A stretch of DNA of 64,000 nt from Noviherbaspirillum soli (GTDB taxonomy: Bacteria > Pseudomonadota > Gammaproteobacteria > Burkholderiales > Burkholderiaceae_D): contig NZ_JACYOX010000020.1 in assembly GCF_015352955.1 (NCBI RefSeq), positions 30,595 through 94,594 of the forward strand. The letters are read 5' to 3'. The position numbers and the translations under genes are program-made. The notes below the pieces were generated by a model, which was not told where the DNA came from, made no database searches, and saw nothing but the letters and a program-made list of their open reading frames with translations. Of this stretch, positions 48,152-57,906 are shown in pieces (within the stretch, counting starts at the first letter, position 1; each line of letters starts with the position of its first letter).

Positions 48152-49231
48152 ATGAAAAAGTTTAGCACAGCCGGCCTGCTGTTCGCGCTCGCCTGCACTG
48201 CGGCATCCGCTGCCACCTCCACCGAAACACCGTCTACCGCGGCCAAATGCCAGTTCCTGGACAACGCGCCAGACCAGCACCAGGTGGTGCGCGGCGATAC
48301 CCTGTGGAGCATTTCCGGGCGTTTCCTGCAGCATCCCTGGTGCTGGCCGCAGGTGTGGGGCATCAACCGCGACCAGATCAGCAATCCGCACTGGATCTAC
48401 CCGGGCCAGACAGTGTATTTCGACCGCGCCAGCGGCCAGTTGCGCCTGGCGCGCCCGGTAGGAAGCGAGGGCGGCCTCCCCACGGTGCGCATGTCGCCGC
48501 AGATACGCATGGAAAACATGGCGGCCGATGCCATTCCGGCCATTCCGGCCAGTGTCATCGAGCCGTTCCTGACGCAGCCGCTGCTGATCGAGGAAGGCAA
48601 GCTGGCCGACGCGCCGCGCGTGCTGCAGGGCGGCGACGGCCATGTCTACATGGGCAAGGGCGATGTCGCCTATGTACGCGGCAGGATCGATGGCGATACC
48701 GTGTTCCAGGTCTATCGCCCCAGCCAGCCGCTGCGCGACCCGGACACCGGCGCCATCCTCGGCTACGAGGCGGCCTACCTGGGCACGATGAAGCTCACGC
48801 GCGCGGCGCGTGCCGACGACGAGGCGCATCGCTTCGTCGTCACCAGTTCGGTGCGGGAAATCGGCGTCGGCGCGCAACTGGTGCCAATGCCGCCCACGCC
48901 CATCGTCAACTACGTGCCGCACCGGCCGCAGGTGGAAACCAGCGCCCGCGTGATGTCGGTCTATGGCGGCGTGGCCTACGCTGGGCAAAACAACGTGGTA
49001 ACGATCAACCGCGGCAGCAGGCAGGGCCTGGATGCCGGCAGCGTGCTGGAGCTGTATCGCCGTGCCGGCGTGGTGGCGGACCGGGCGGCCGGGAACCAGC
49101 CGGTCCGGTTGCCTGATGAACGCTATGGTTCGGTGTTCGTTTTCAGGACTTTCGACAACGTCTCCTACGGCCTGGTCATGCAGGTCACCGCGCCGGTACG
49201 GGTCGGTGACGTCGCCAGGTCACCCGAGTAA
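48152..49231 (+). CDS. LysM-domain periplasmic protein
   Basis: Exported protein (359 aa) with one LysM peptidoglycan-binding domain at about residues 45-95 (HQVVRGDTLWSISGRFLQHP, then WIYPGQTVYF). The signal peptide is MKKFSTAGLLFALACTAASA. The C-terminal 200 residues are beta-rich with no known enzyme motif. Its place between def and dprA is constant in Burkholderiales; role unknown, perhaps in wall remodelling. Confidence 0.88.
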   Translation: MKKFSTAGLLFALACTAASAATSTETPSTAAKCQFLDNAPDQHQVVRGDTLWSISGRFLQHPWCWPQVWGINRDQISNPHWIYPGQTVYFDRASGQLRLARPVGSEGGLPTVRMSPQIRMENMAADAIPAIPASVIEPFLTQPLLIEEGKLADAPRVLQGGDGHVYMGKGDVAYVRGRIDGDTVFQVYRPSQPLRDPDTGAILGYEAAYLGTMKLTRAARADDEAHRFVVTSSVREIGVGAQLVPMPPTPIVNYVPHRPQVETSARVMSVYGGVAYAGQNNVVTINRGSRQGLDAGSVLELYRRAGVVADRAAGNQPVRLPDERYGSVFVFRTFDNVSYGLVMQVTAPVRVGDVARSPE

Positions 49232-49239
49232 GCGCGGCC

Positions 49240-50340
49240 ATGACCGGCGGAGATCTGGCGGCATGGCTTCAACTTCAACAGACGCCCGGCCTGGGCATCG
49301 TTGCCGCGCACAAGCTGCTCAGCGCATTCCCGGGGCCTGAGGCAATCCTGGCGGCCGATGCCGCCCGACTGAGCGCCCTGGTCGGCAGCAAGCTGGCAAC
49401 AGCCCTGCTGGCGCCGCCCACCGCAACGCTTCAGGCCCTGATAGAGAAAACCCTCTCCTGGGCCGCCCTTCCCGGCAACCATGTGCTGACGCTGGCGGAC
49501 GAGCACTATCCCTCCCTGCTGCTGGAAATCGCCGATCCGCCGCTGCTGCTGTATGCGAAGGGCCGGCTCGGACTGATCCAGCGCGAATCGCTGGCCATCG
49601 TCGGCAGCCGCAATGCCAGCATGCAGGGCGCGATGCATGCGCGCCAGTTCGCGCAAGCCCTGTCGGAAGCCGGCCTGACCATCGTTTCAGGCATGGCCCT
49701 CGGCATCGACACCGCGGCGCATGAAGGCGCGCTGGCCGGCGCGGGCAGCACGATTGCGGTGATCGGCACCGGCGCCGACATCGTCTACCCGGCCCGCAAC
49801 CATGCGCTTGCCCACCGGATCGCCGGAGAAGGCTGCATTCTGTCCGAATATGCATTGGGAACGCCGGCGCTGCCGGCCAATTTCCCGCGCCGCAACCGCA
49901 TCATCAGCGGCCTGGCCGGCGGCACGCTGGTGGTGGAGGCCGCGGCCCAGTCGGGCTCGCTGATCACGGCGCGCCTGGCGGCCGAGCAGGGCCGGGATGT
50001 GTATGCCATTCCGGGCTCGATACAGTCGCCGCTGGCACGCGGATGCCATGAACTGATCCGTCAGGGCGCCAAGCTGGTGGAAACCGCGGCAGACATTCTG
50101 GAAGACCGAAAATCTTACCAATTGGCCAGCAATCCACAGGAAAAGCCGCTTTTTGCGGCCGCCTCTGGCAGTTGCGACAACGATCTTTTGAAGATAATCG
50201 GCTATGATCCGGTCAGCCTGAACGTGCTGGCCGCTCGGGCCGGCGTGGATGCCGCTACAATGAATGCGCAAGTGCTGTTGCTGGAAATGGATGGGCAGGT
50301 GGAACTGCTGCCGGGCGGATTGATCAGGCGAATGGCCTGA
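49240..50340 (+). CDS. dprA: DNA-processing protein DprA
   Basis: Single-strand DNA-binding protein (366 aa) that loads RecA on incoming DNA during transformation. Helix-hairpin N-terminal part (residues 1-70), Rossmann-like core with IVGSRNASMQGAMHARQFA, SGMALGIDTAAHEGAL and the GSRITARLA-like SGSLITARLAAEQGRDVYA, and a C-terminal winged helix (about 300-366). It begins 8 bp after the LysM gene. ComM at 24 kb belongs to the same process. Confidence 0.94.
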   Translation: MTGGDLAAWLQLQQTPGLGIVAAHKLLSAFPGPEAILAADAARLSALVGSKLATALLAPPTATLQALIEKTLSWAALPGNHVLTLADEHYPSLLLEIADPPLLLYAKGRLGLIQRESLAIVGSRNASMQGAMHARQFAQALSEAGLTIVSGMALGIDTAAHEGALAGAGSTIAVIGTGADIVYPARNHALAHRIAGEGCILSEYALGTPALPANFPRRNRIISGLAGGTLVVEAAAQSGSLITARLAAEQGRDVYAIPGSIQSPLARGCHELIRQGAKLVETAADILEDRKSYQLASNPQEKPLFAAASGSCDNDLLKIIGYDPVSLNVLAARAGVDAATMNAQVLLLEMDGQVELLPGGLIRRMA

Positions 50341-50378
50341 AGCTTGAGCAAGCTCCACCAGGCGGTGATATGCCCTTT

Positions 50379-50539
50379 TATAATGAATGCAACGCTTAGC
50401 CGTTGCAGCAGGTCCTGATTGGCAAACGGGGTTTTTACATCGATCTTGAAAAAACAAGCTGTCACAAATTTGCAACTGCTGTGACGTTAAACGCACAGAT
50501 TATTTGTGATGCTCAACTTCTTACCTTTACAGTAAAACC
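50379..50539 (+). promoter_or_regulatory. Promoter and structured leader of smg
   Basis: A perfect TATAAT (50379-50384) marks a likely promoter about 150 bp before smg, though no good -35 is visible. The leader holds two overlapping inverted repeats: GTCACA (50461-50466) with TGTGAC (50480-50485), and TCACAAAT (50462-50469) with ATTTGTGA (50502-50509). The two hairpins share their 5' arm and exclude each other. Confidence 0.45.
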
Positions 50540-51016
50540 ATGTTTGATGTCCTAGTCTATCTTTACGAAACCTATTACCGGCCGGATGCCTGCCCGGACT
50601 CAGAGGCGCTCGTGAAGAAGCTGTCAGCCGTTGGCTTTGAGGAAGAAGAAATCTCCAAGGCGCTTGGCTGGCTGACCGATCTTGCGGAAACCACCAATGA
50701 GTTCTCTATGCTGCATCCGCAGCAGACCAGCTTTTCGGCTGGCTTTCGCATCTACGTGGAACGGGAATTCGACGTGCTGGGCACGGCTGCGATCGGTTTC
50801 ATCCAGTTCCTGGAATCGGCCAAGGTGATCAACCCGCTGCAGCGCGAGATCGTGGTGGAGCGGGCGCTTGCCGCCAGCGAATCGCAGATCTCGCTGGACA
50901 AGCTCAAGGTCATCGTGCTGATGGTGCTGTGGAGCCAGGGCAAGGAACCGGACGGGCTGATGTTCGACGAATTGTTTCTGGATGACGACGAGGCGCAAAC
51001 CCGGCAATTGCATTAA
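50540..51016 (+). CDS. smg: Smg/DUF494 family protein
   Basis: Small acidic protein (158 aa) of the Smg family, found between dprA and a topoisomerase gene in many Proteobacteria; role unclear. The opening [20 protein letters not shown] and the end [14 protein letters not shown] are family-like. A terminator follows the gene. Confidence 0.9.
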   Translation: MFDVLVYLYETYYRPDACPDSEALVKKLSAVGFEEEEISKALGWLTDLAETTNEFSMLHPQQTSFSAGFRIYVEREFDVLGTAAIGFIQFLESAKVINPLQREIVVERALAASESQISLDKLKVIVLMVLWSQGKEPDGLMFDELFLDDDEAQTRQLH

Positions 51017-51063
51017 CAACCGTTACGGATTTGTCCGCGCCGCAGGGCGCGCGAACGATTTCA

Positions 51064-51085
51064 GGCCGCGTTATCGCGGCCTTTT
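51064..51085 (+). terminator. Intrinsic terminator after smg
   Basis: Seven-bp stem GGCCGCG/CGCGGCC with a TTAT loop, followed by TTTTC. Confidence 0.8.
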
Positions 51086-51273
51086 CATTCGGTGGCTTGC
51101 TTGCGATTTCAGACGCAACCCGCTTATCATTGGCCGCAAATAGGCAGGCGGTGCGGTCTGAGCCACCTCTTCCAAGCCTGATGCATTCAGGCAAGCGTCT
51201 GAATGCAATGTGAATTTTCTCTTACCATGCAGTCCTTCACGCGAATCACGCGTCCATTGCGAGACCCATTTCT

Positions 51274-53916
51274 ATGACCAAGACCCTCATCATCGCCGAG
51301 AAGCCTTCTGTCGCGAACGACATCGCGAAGACGCTCGGCGGCTTCACGAGGCACGATGAGTACTTCGAGTCCGACCAGTATGTGCTGTCGTCCGCGGTCG
51401 GCCACCTGGTGGAAATCACCGTGCCGGAGGAATACGACGTCAAGCGCGGCAAATGGTCATTCGCGCATCTGCCCATGATCCCGCCGCATTTCGATCTCAA
51501 TCCGATCGCCAAGACCGAGTCGCGCCTGAAGGTGCTGAACCGGCTGATCAAGCGCAAGGACGTCGGCATGCTGATCAATGCCTGCGACGCCGGGCGCGAG
51601 GGTGAACTGATCTTCCGCCTGATTGCGCAGTATGCGAAGGCCAAGCAGCCGATCAAGCGGCTGTGGCTGCAGTCGATGACGCCGGGCGCGATCCGCGAAG
51701 CCTTCAGCCATCTGCGCGAGGACCGCGAGATGATGCCGCTGGCCGATGCCGCGCGCTGCCGCAGCGAGGCCGACTGGCTGATCGGCATCAACGGCACCCG
51801 TGCCATGACCGCCTTCAACTCCAAGGAAGGCGGCTTCTATCTCACCACCGTGGGCCGGGTGCAGACGCCGACGCTGTCCATCGTGGTGGAGCGGGAAGAG
51901 AAGATCAAGAAGTTCGTGCCGCGCGACTACTGGGAAGTGCGCGCCGAGTTCGGCTGCGCCGCCGGCACCTATGAAGGCCGCTGGCTGGACACGAAGCACA
52001 AGCGCGACGAGAACGACCCCGAGAAGCGCGCCGAGCGACTGTGGAACCGGGCCGACGCCGATGCCATCGTTGCCGCCTGCCGCGGCAAGCCCGGCCGCGT
52101 CACCGAGGAATCCAAGCCGACAACCTCGATGGCGCCGGCGCTGTTCGACCTGACCAGCCTGCAGCGCGAGGCCAATGCCCGCTTCGGCTTCTCGGCCAAG
52201 AACACGCTGGGCCTGGCGCAGGCGCTGTATGAAAAGCACAAGGTGCTGACCTATCCGCGTACCGATTCGCGCCATCTGCCGGAAGACTATCTGAACACGG
52301 TCCGGCAGACGCTGGACACGATCTCGGAGAACCACAACTACCACCAGTTCGCCAAGCAGATCCTGAACAGCAACTGGGTCAAGCCGAACAAGCGCATCTT
52401 CGACAATACCAAGATCAGCGATCACTTCGCGATCATCCCGACCACGCTGGCGCCGAAGAACCTGTCGGAGCCGGAACAGAAGCTGTACGACCTGGTGACG
52501 CGCCGCTTCATGGCGATCTTCTTCCCCGCCGCCGAATTCCAGGTCACCACCCGCTTCACCGAGGTGGAAGGCCACCAGTTCAAGAGCGAGGGCAAGGTGA
52601 TGACCAACCCCGGCTGGCTGGCGGTATACGGCCGCGAAGTCGCCGAGGAGAAGTCCGAGAAGTCGGAAAAGTCGGAGAAGGCCGGCAGCGACCGCATCCT
52701 GGTGCCGGTAGCCAAGGGCGAACAGGTGAAGACCGAGAAGGTCGACACCGTGGCGCTGGTCACCAAGCCGCCCGCGCGCTATACCGAAGCTACGCTGCTG
52801 TCGGCGATGGAAGGCGCCGGCAAGCTGGTCGATTCCGAAGAACTGCGCGAAGCGATGGCGGGCAAGGGGCTGGGCACGCCGGCCACCCGCGCGGCCATCA
52901 TCGAAGGCCTGCTCAATGAAAAGTACCTGCTGCGCGAAGGCCGCGAGATCATCCCGACCGCCAAGGCCTTCCAGCTGATGACGCTGTTGCGTGGCCTGGG
53001 CGTGAATGAACTGACCGCGCCGGAACTCACCGGCGAATGGGAATACAAGCTCTCGCAGATGGAGCGCGGCCGCATCAGCCGCGAGGAATTCATGCGCGAG
53101 ATCGCCGGGATGGCCGAGGTCATCGTCAAGCGAGCCAAGGAATACGACAACGACACCATCCCCGGCGAGTATGCGACGCTCAACACGCCCTGCCCGAACT
53201 GCGGCGGCGTGGTGAAGGAAAACTATCGCCGCTTTGCCTGCACCAAGTGCGACTTCTCGATGAGCAAGACGCCAGGCAGCAGGCAGTTCGAGATCCCCGA
53301 GGTCGAGGAATTGCTGGCCCGCCGCACCATCGGCCCGCTGCAGGGCTTCCGCTCCAAGATGGGCCGGCCGTTTGCCGCGATCCTCAACATCGTGCGCGAC
53401 GAGGACATCAAGAACTTCAAGCTGGAATTCGACTTTGGCCAGAACGATGGCGAGTCCGAGGAAGGCGAAGGCGTCGACTTCAGCGAGCAGAAGCCATTGG
53501 GCCCCTGCCCGAAATGCCAGGCCGGCGTCTATGAAATGGGCCTGGCCTATGTCTGCGAGCACAGCGTGGCCAAGCCCAAGACCTGCGACTTCCGCAGCGG
53601 CCGCATCATCCTGCAACAGGAAATCCTTCCGGAGCAGATGGCCAAGCTGCTCAATGAAGGCAAGACCGATCTGTTGCCGGGCTTCGTCTCGCAGCGCACC
53701 CGGCGGCCGTTCAAGGCCTTCCTGGTGCGCGGCAAGGATGGCAAGGTGAGCTTCGAGTTCGAGGAACGCAAGGCCAAGCCGCCCGCCAAGGGCAAGGCCG
53801 ATGCAGCCGGGTCGGACCAGGCGCCGGCGCCAGCCGCGGTGAAGAAGGCGGTGGCCAAGAAGGCGGTGGCGAAGAAGGCGGCAGCCAAGCGGCCGGCGGT
53901 GAAGAAGGCCGCCTGA
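51274..53916 (+). CDS. topB: DNA topoisomerase III (TopB) with Lys/Ala-rich tail
   Basis: Type IA topoisomerase (880 aa). The TOPRIM domain (LIIAEKPSVANDIAKTLGGF, then INACDAGREGELIFRLIA) and the catalytic Tyr at about residue 327 (TYPRTDSRHLPEDY) are clear. The sequence is closer to TopB than to TopA. From about residue 630 come two zinc-ribbon-like parts (CPNCGG...CTKC; CPKCQAG...C), then a C-terminal tail of KKA/KKAVA repeats after a linker, likely for DNA binding. An EKS triplet repeat at about residues 461-469 (52651-52680) is a local insertion. Third gene after dprA and smg. Confidence 0.94.
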   Translation: MTKTLIIAEKPSVANDIAKTLGGFTRHDEYFESDQYVLSSAVGHLVEITVPEEYDVKRGKWSFAHLPMIPPHFDLNPIAKTESRLKVLNRLIKRKDVGMLINACDAGREGELIFRLIAQYAKAKQPIKRLWLQSMTPGAIREAFSHLREDREMMPLADAARCRSEADWLIGINGTRAMTAFNSKEGGFYLTTVGRVQTPTLSIVVEREEKIKKFVPRDYWEVRAEFGCAAGTYEGRWLDTKHKRDENDPEKRAERLWNRADADAIVAACRGKPGRVTEESKPTTSMAPALFDLTSLQREANARFGFSAKNTLGLAQALYEKHKVLTYPRTDSRHLPEDYLNTVRQTLDTISENHNYHQFAKQILNSNWVKPNKRIFDNTKISDHFAIIPTTLAPKNLSEPEQKLYDLVTRRFMAIFFPAAEFQVTTRFTEVEGHQFKSEGKVMTNPGWLAVYGREVAEEKSEKSEKSEKAGSDRILVPVAKGEQVKTEKVDTVALVTKPPARYTEATLLSAMEGAGKLVDSEELREAMAGKGLGTPATRAAIIEGLLNEKYLLREGREIIPTAKAFQLMTLLRGLGVNELTAPELTGEWEYKLSQMERGRISREEFMREIAGMAEVIVKRAKEYDNDTIPGEYATLNTPCPNCGGVVKENYRRFACTKCDFSMSKTPGSRQFEIPEVEELLARRTIGPLQGFRSKMGRPFAAILNIVRDEDIKNFKLEFDFGQNDGESEEGEGVDFSEQKPLGPCPKCQAGVYEMGLAYVCEHSVAKPKTCDFRSGRIILQQEILPEQMAKLLNEGKTDLLPGFVSQRTRRPFKAFLVRGKDGKVSFEFEERKAKPPAKGKADAAGSDQAPAPAAVKKAVAKKAVAKKAAAKRPAVKKAA

Positions 53917-53977
53917 CGCCAGCGCGTCGACATGAAAAGCGCCTCATGGCGCGTCATGCAGAACCATGAAGAACCGA

Positions 53978-54006
53978 AGGGCCGTGATTATCACGGCCCT
54001 TTTTTT
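53978..54006 (+). terminator. Intrinsic terminator after topB
   Basis: Perfect 10-bp stem AGGGCCGTGA/TCACGGCCCT with a TTA loop and six T. Confidence 0.9.
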
Positions 54007-54110
54007 ATCGGCGACAGGTGGCAAAGCGCCCCTGCGCGCCAGGGGTCGCCGCGCATCGTCGCCAGTCTTCTTGCTGCATATGTTGCGCGCCGTGTAGCTT
54101 GACTATATAG

Positions 54111-54121
54111 TTGTAATACAA
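54111..54121. promoter_or_regulatory. Palindrome TTGTAATACAA before the TRAP operon
   Basis: Perfect TTGTA-A-TACAA palindrome 78 bp before dctP, just downstream of TTGACT (54099-54104) that could be a -35 box. It shares half-sites with the palindrome in front of the GntR gene at 59540-59553, so it is a candidate operator of that regulator. Confidence 0.5.
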
Positions 54122-54198
54122 GTTACAGGCAGCGTGCGGTTCAGTTCCCCCTGATTCGCTCATCCCACCGCAATCACAACAACACCCAGGAGACTTGC

Positions 54199-55179
54199 AT
54201 GATTTCTTTCCGCATGGGCGCATCCGCGCTCGCATTGGCACTGGCTGCGGGCTTTTCCGCAAGCGCGATGGCCGTCACCACGATGCGCATCAGCGTCTCG
54301 ATTCCGCAGAACTCGCATCAGGGCGTGGCGATCGACACCTTCGCCAAGGAAGTGGAAAAGCGCACCGAGGGCCGCTACAAGATCCAGACCTTCTATTCCG
54401 CTTCGCTGGGCGCCGAGCGCGAAGCCACCGAGGCAGTGCAGCTGGGCACCCAGGAACTGACCTTCACCTCCACTGGCCCGATACCCAACTTCGTACCCGA
54501 AGTGAAGATCCTCGACGTGCCCTTCCTGTTCCGCGACTACGCCCATGCGCGCGCGGTGCTGGACGGCCCGATCGGCCAGGAACTGCTGCAGAAGTTCGAT
54601 GCCCGCGGCATCAAGGCGCTGGCATGGGGCGAGAACGGTTTCCGCCACATGACCAACAGCAAGCGCCCGGTCAATGCGCCGGAAGACCTCAAGGGCCTGA
54701 AGATGCGCACCATGGAAAACCCGGTGCACGTGCAGGCCTACAAGGGCTTCGGCATCATCCCGACGCCGATGGCATTCAGCGAAGTGTTCACCGCGCTCCA
54801 GCAGGGCACGGTCGACGGCCAGGAAAACCCGCTGTCGGTGATCACCTCGGCCAAGTTCGACCAGGTGCAGAAGTACCTGACCCTGACCGGCCATGTGTAC
54901 TCGCCCTGCGTCTTCCTGATGAACAAGGGCGCCTTCGACAAGCTGTCCGCGGCCGACAAGACCGCATTCCTCGAAGCAGCAAAGGAAGGCGTCAAGGCCA
55001 ACCGCATGCGGGTCGATTCGGATGAAAAGATGGCCGTCGCCGACCTGCGCGCCAAGGGCATGACGGTGGTCGACCAGGTCGACAAGACCCGTTTCCAGGG
55101 CGCGCTGACGCCGGTCTACGCCGACTTCGAGAAGCAGTTCGGCAAGGCCAACCTGGACCGCATCCGCAACTACAAGTAA
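54199..55179 (+). CDS. dctP: TRAP transporter solute-binding protein DctP
   Basis: Periplasmic binding protein (326 aa) of a TRAP transporter, family DctP/TAXI-free class. Signal peptide MISFRMGASALALALAAGFS with cleavage near AMA-VT; conserved region LDVPFLFRDYAHARAVLDGP and the carboxylate-binding Arg in KGLKMRTMENPVHVQAYKG. The ligand should be an organic acid but its identity is not seen. First gene of dctPQM, with a palindrome in its promoter. Confidence 0.93.
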   Translation: MISFRMGASALALALAAGFSASAMAVTTMRISVSIPQNSHQGVAIDTFAKEVEKRTEGRYKIQTFYSASLGAEREATEAVQLGTQELTFTSTGPIPNFVPEVKILDVPFLFRDYAHARAVLDGPIGQELLQKFDARGIKALAWGENGFRHMTNSKRPVNAPEDLKGLKMRTMENPVHVQAYKGFGIIPTPMAFSEVFTALQQGTVDGQENPLSVITSAKFDQVQKYLTLTGHVYSPCVFLMNKGAFDKLSAADKTAFLEAAKEGVKANRMRVDSDEKMAVADLRAKGMTVVDQVDKTRFQGALTPVYADFEKQFGKANLDRIRNYK

Positions 55180-55245
55180 TCCTTAAGCCCGCCCCCACGC
55201 GGGGCGGCGCTCGTCGTGAGCGACTTCCCCCTCAAGGACAGCAAC

Positions 55246-55740
55246 ATGAAATCTGCCTTCCTCAAATTTGAGCATGGCCTGAACCTCGTATCGCTCAGCA
55301 TCGCCGGCATCATGCTGCTGATCGCCGCCGTGCTGGGCATGGTCCAGGTCGTGATGCGCTTCGTGCTGGAACAGCCTTCGGAATGGAGCGAGGTGCTGGT
55401 GCGCTTTTCCCTGATCTGGATGGTGTTTCTCGGCATACCGGCCGCGTTCCGGCTCGGCTCCATGGTGTCGGTGGACCTGATGCACCGCAAGTCCTCGCCC
55501 GGCTTCCGCCGCGTGCTGGACTTCATCATCATGGCGGCGTCGCTGGTGCTGCTGGGCTTCATCGCCTGGTTCGGCTGGGACTATGCGGTGCGCGGCCAGG
55601 TGCAGACCATCATCGGCCTGGAGTCGTTCTCGATGTTCTGGGCCTATCTGTCCATGCCGGTCGGCGCGCTGTGCGCCATGGCGGGCGTGATCGGCAACTT
55701 CCTCGATCCGCGCCACGAAGAACTCGAAACCGCAACCTGA
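55246..55740 (+). CDS. dctQ: TRAP transporter small permease DctQ
   Basis: Small integral membrane subunit (164 aa, four membrane spans). The pattern FVLEQPSEWSEVLVRFSLIW is that of DctQ. AAGGA lies upstream of the ATG at 55246; a GTG at 55216 in frame is a second possible start. Middle gene of dctPQM. Confidence 0.9.
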   Translation: MKSAFLKFEHGLNLVSLSIAGIMLLIAAVLGMVQVVMRFVLEQPSEWSEVLVRFSLIWMVFLGIPAAFRLGSMVSVDLMHRKSSPGFRRVLDFIIMAASLVLLGFIAWFGWDYAVRGQVQTIIGLESFSMFWAYLSMPVGALCAMAGVIGNFLDPRHEELETAT

Positions 55741-55762
55741 ACCGACATCAAGAGAGCCATCC

Positions 55763-57040
55763 ATGTCCACCACCATGCTCATCACGATGATAGTGTGCTT
55801 CGCCTTTTCGGTATCGATTGCGGTATCGATCGGCCTGGCCAGCATCGTCGGGATTTCCGTCGCCAATGCCAACATGCTGCTGGTGGCGAAGGAAATCTTC
55901 AATTCGATCAACAAGTTCCCGCTGGCCGCGATTCCCTTCTTCATCCTGGCCGGCAACCTGATGGAAACCGGCGGCATCTCGCGCCGGCTGGTGGAGTTCG
56001 CCAAGTCGCTGGTCGGCGGCATCCAGGGCGGCCTGGCCGCCAGCTGCGTGCTGACCTGCATGATCTTCGCCGCCGTGTCCGGCTCCTCCGTTGCCACCAC
56101 CTTCGCCATCGGCGCGATCCTGATCCCGGCCCTGGTCAAGCATGGCTATCCGGTCGGCTATGCGGCCGCGCTGCAGGCGACCTCCGCGGAACTGGGCGTG
56201 ATCATTCCGCCATCCATTCCGATGATCCTGTACGGCGTGTCGGCCGAGGTCTCGATCGGCGAGCTGTTCATCGCCGGCATCGGACCGGGCCTGTTCATCG
56301 GCGCCGCCCTGATGATCTTCGCGGTGATGTACGCGCGCTTCAAGGGCTATGGCAAGGATGACCATGTCGGCAAGATGGACGTGCTGCCCGCCACCCGCCA
56401 GGCCGCGCTGGCGCTGCTGATGCCGGTGATTATCCTGGGCGGCATCTACGGCGGCATTTTCACGCCCACCGAGGCCTCGGCGGTGGCGGTGTTCTATGCC
56501 CTGGTGGTAGGCGTCTTCATCTACCGCGAAATCAAGCTGCCGGACCTGGTCGCGATCTTCAGGAAGTCGGTGCTGTCGTCAGCGGTGGTGATGTTCATCA
56601 TCGCCAATGCCGGCCTGTTTTCCTTCATGATCACCCGCGCCGGCGTGCCCGACATGATCGGCGCCTGGCTGGCCGACGTGCTCAAGAGCCCCGCCTATTT
56701 CCTGCTGGGCGTGAACGCCGCGCTGTTCGTGATCGGCATGTTCATCGAGACGTCGGCCTCGATCATCGTGCTGGCGCCGATCCTGGTGCCGGTGGCGATG
56801 CGCTTCGGCATCGATCCGGTGCACTTCGGCATGATCATGGTGGTGAACCTGGCGCTGGGCATGATCACGCCGCCGTTCGGCGTGAATCTCTTCGCCGCCT
56901 GCACGGTGGCGAGGATCTCGCTGGACCGCATCATCCCCAGGCTGCTGCCTTTCGTGCTGACGGTGATTGCCTGCCTGATGGTGGTGACCTACTTCCCCGG
57001 ACTGTCGCTGTACCTGCGCGACATCGTCTACCACCGCTGA
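55763..57040 (+). CDS. dctM: TRAP transporter large permease DctM
   Basis: Large membrane subunit (425 aa, about 12 spans) that carries the substrate with sodium symport. Typical stretches are IPFFILAGNLMETGGISRRL, AAVSGSSVATTFAIGAILIP and GVIIPPSIPMILYGVSAEVS. It closes dctPQM; a GC-rich bidirectional stem follows before the convergent SDR gene. Confidence 0.94.
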   Translation: MSTTMLITMIVCFAFSVSIAVSIGLASIVGISVANANMLLVAKEIFNSINKFPLAAIPFFILAGNLMETGGISRRLVEFAKSLVGGIQGGLAASCVLTCMIFAAVSGSSVATTFAIGAILIPALVKHGYPVGYAAALQATSAELGVIIPPSIPMILYGVSAEVSIGELFIAGIGPGLFIGAALMIFAVMYARFKGYGKDDHVGKMDVLPATRQAALALLMPVIILGGIYGGIFTPTEASAVAVFYALVVGVFIYREIKLPDLVAIFRKSVLSSAVVMFIIANAGLFSFMITRAGVPDMIGAWLADVLKSPAYFLLGVNAALFVIGMFIETSASIIVLAPILVPVAMRFGIDPVHFGMIMVVNLALGMITPPFGVNLFAACTVARISLDRIIPRLLPFVLTVIACLMVVTYFPGLSLYLRDIVYHR

Positions 57041-57048
57041 TGTAAAAA

Positions 57049-57075
57049 GCCGCGGCGGGTGTTCCCTGCCGCGGC
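57049..57075. terminator. Bidirectional terminator between dctM and the SDR gene
   Basis: GCCGCGGC arms (57049-57056 and 57068-57075) with an inner GGG/CCC and a TGTT loop; an A-run precedes it, giving T-run in the minus direction, and a weaker T-rich stretch follows. Confidence 0.75.
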
Positions 57076-57105
57076 CTTCGCTTCAATCACTGCCTGCGCT
57101 CGTGC

Positions 57106-57867
57106 CTACACGCAGCGCGCGCCATCCACTTCAATGCACACGCCGCTGATGAACGCGGCCTCCTCCGAGGCCAGGTACAGCGCTGCGTTGGCCACGTCCA
57201 GCGCGGTGGAAAACCGTCCCAGCGGGATCGTCGACAGGAATTTCGCGCGCCGCTCCTCGGTGATCTCGCCGCCGATGAAGGAGGTCGACAGCGCCGTGTC
57301 CGGATTGAACACCGGATTGATGCAGTTGACCCGGATATTGTCCGGCCCAAGTTCCACCGCCATCGACTTGCTGGTGCCGATCACGGCCGACTTGCTGCCG
57401 TTGTACCAGGTCAGGCCGGGCCGCGGCCGCACGCCGGCGGTGGACGCGATATTGATGAATACGCCGCCGCCCTGGCGCCGGAACACCGGCGTGGCATGCA
57501 TGGCCGACAGGTAGATGCTCTTCACGTTCACCGCATAGCAGCGGTCGAAGTCTTCTTCCGACACGTCCAGCATCGGCTGGTTGCGATGGGTCCAGCCGGC
57601 GTTATTGACCATCACGTCCAGCCGGCCGAACTGCTGCACGGTCTGCTCGACCAGCGCCGCCATGCTGGCGCTGGACGTCACGTCGCCCTGGATGAAGCGG
57701 GCCATGCCGCCGCCCGCGAGGATCTCTTCCGCCACCCGCTGGCCACCCGCTGGCAGCAGGTCGTTGACGACCACTTTCGCGCCCTCTTCCGCCAGGCGTT
57801 TTGCAATGCCTTCGCCGATGCCCGACCCGGCGCCGGTAACGATCACGACCTTGTCTTTTAACCGCAT
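57106..57867 (-). CDS. Short-chain dehydrogenase/reductase
   Basis: NAD(P)-dependent oxidoreductase (253 aa) of the classical SDR type. Cofactor motif VTGAGSGIGEGIAKRLAEEG, NNAG, catalytic Ser in NIASTAG and YxxxK in WYNGSKSAV. The ATG at 57867 gives MRLKDKVVIVTGAGSG. It follows the aldehyde dehydrogenase by 39 bp on the same strand; likely an alcohol or hydroxyacid dehydrogenase that feeds it. Confidence 0.9.
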   Translation of the reverse strand: MRLKDKVVIVTGAGSGIGEGIAKRLAEEGAKVVVNDLLPAGGQRVAEEILAGGGMARFIQGDVTSSASMAALVEQTVQQFGRLDVMVNNAGWTHRNQPMLDVSEEDFDRCYAVNVKSIYLSAMHATPVFRRQGGGVFINIASTAGVRPRPGLTWYNGSKSAVIGTSKSMAVELGPDNIRVNCINPVFNPDTALSTSFIGGEITEERRAKFLSTIPLGRFSTALDVANAALYLASEEAAFISGVCIEVDGARCV

Positions 57868-57906
57868 GCTGTCTCCTGTTGTTATCGAAATGAATGCTGT
57901 CACGCA

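Noticed and set aside
52651..52683. Tandem GAGAAGTCC-like repeat in topB
   Set aside because: It is in frame and encodes a short EKS repeat within a linker; no sign of a mobile element.
54099..54127. TTGACT with GTTACA as the dctP promoter
   Set aside because: The spacing is right at 17 bp but the -10 hexamer is poor; kept only as context for the palindrome.
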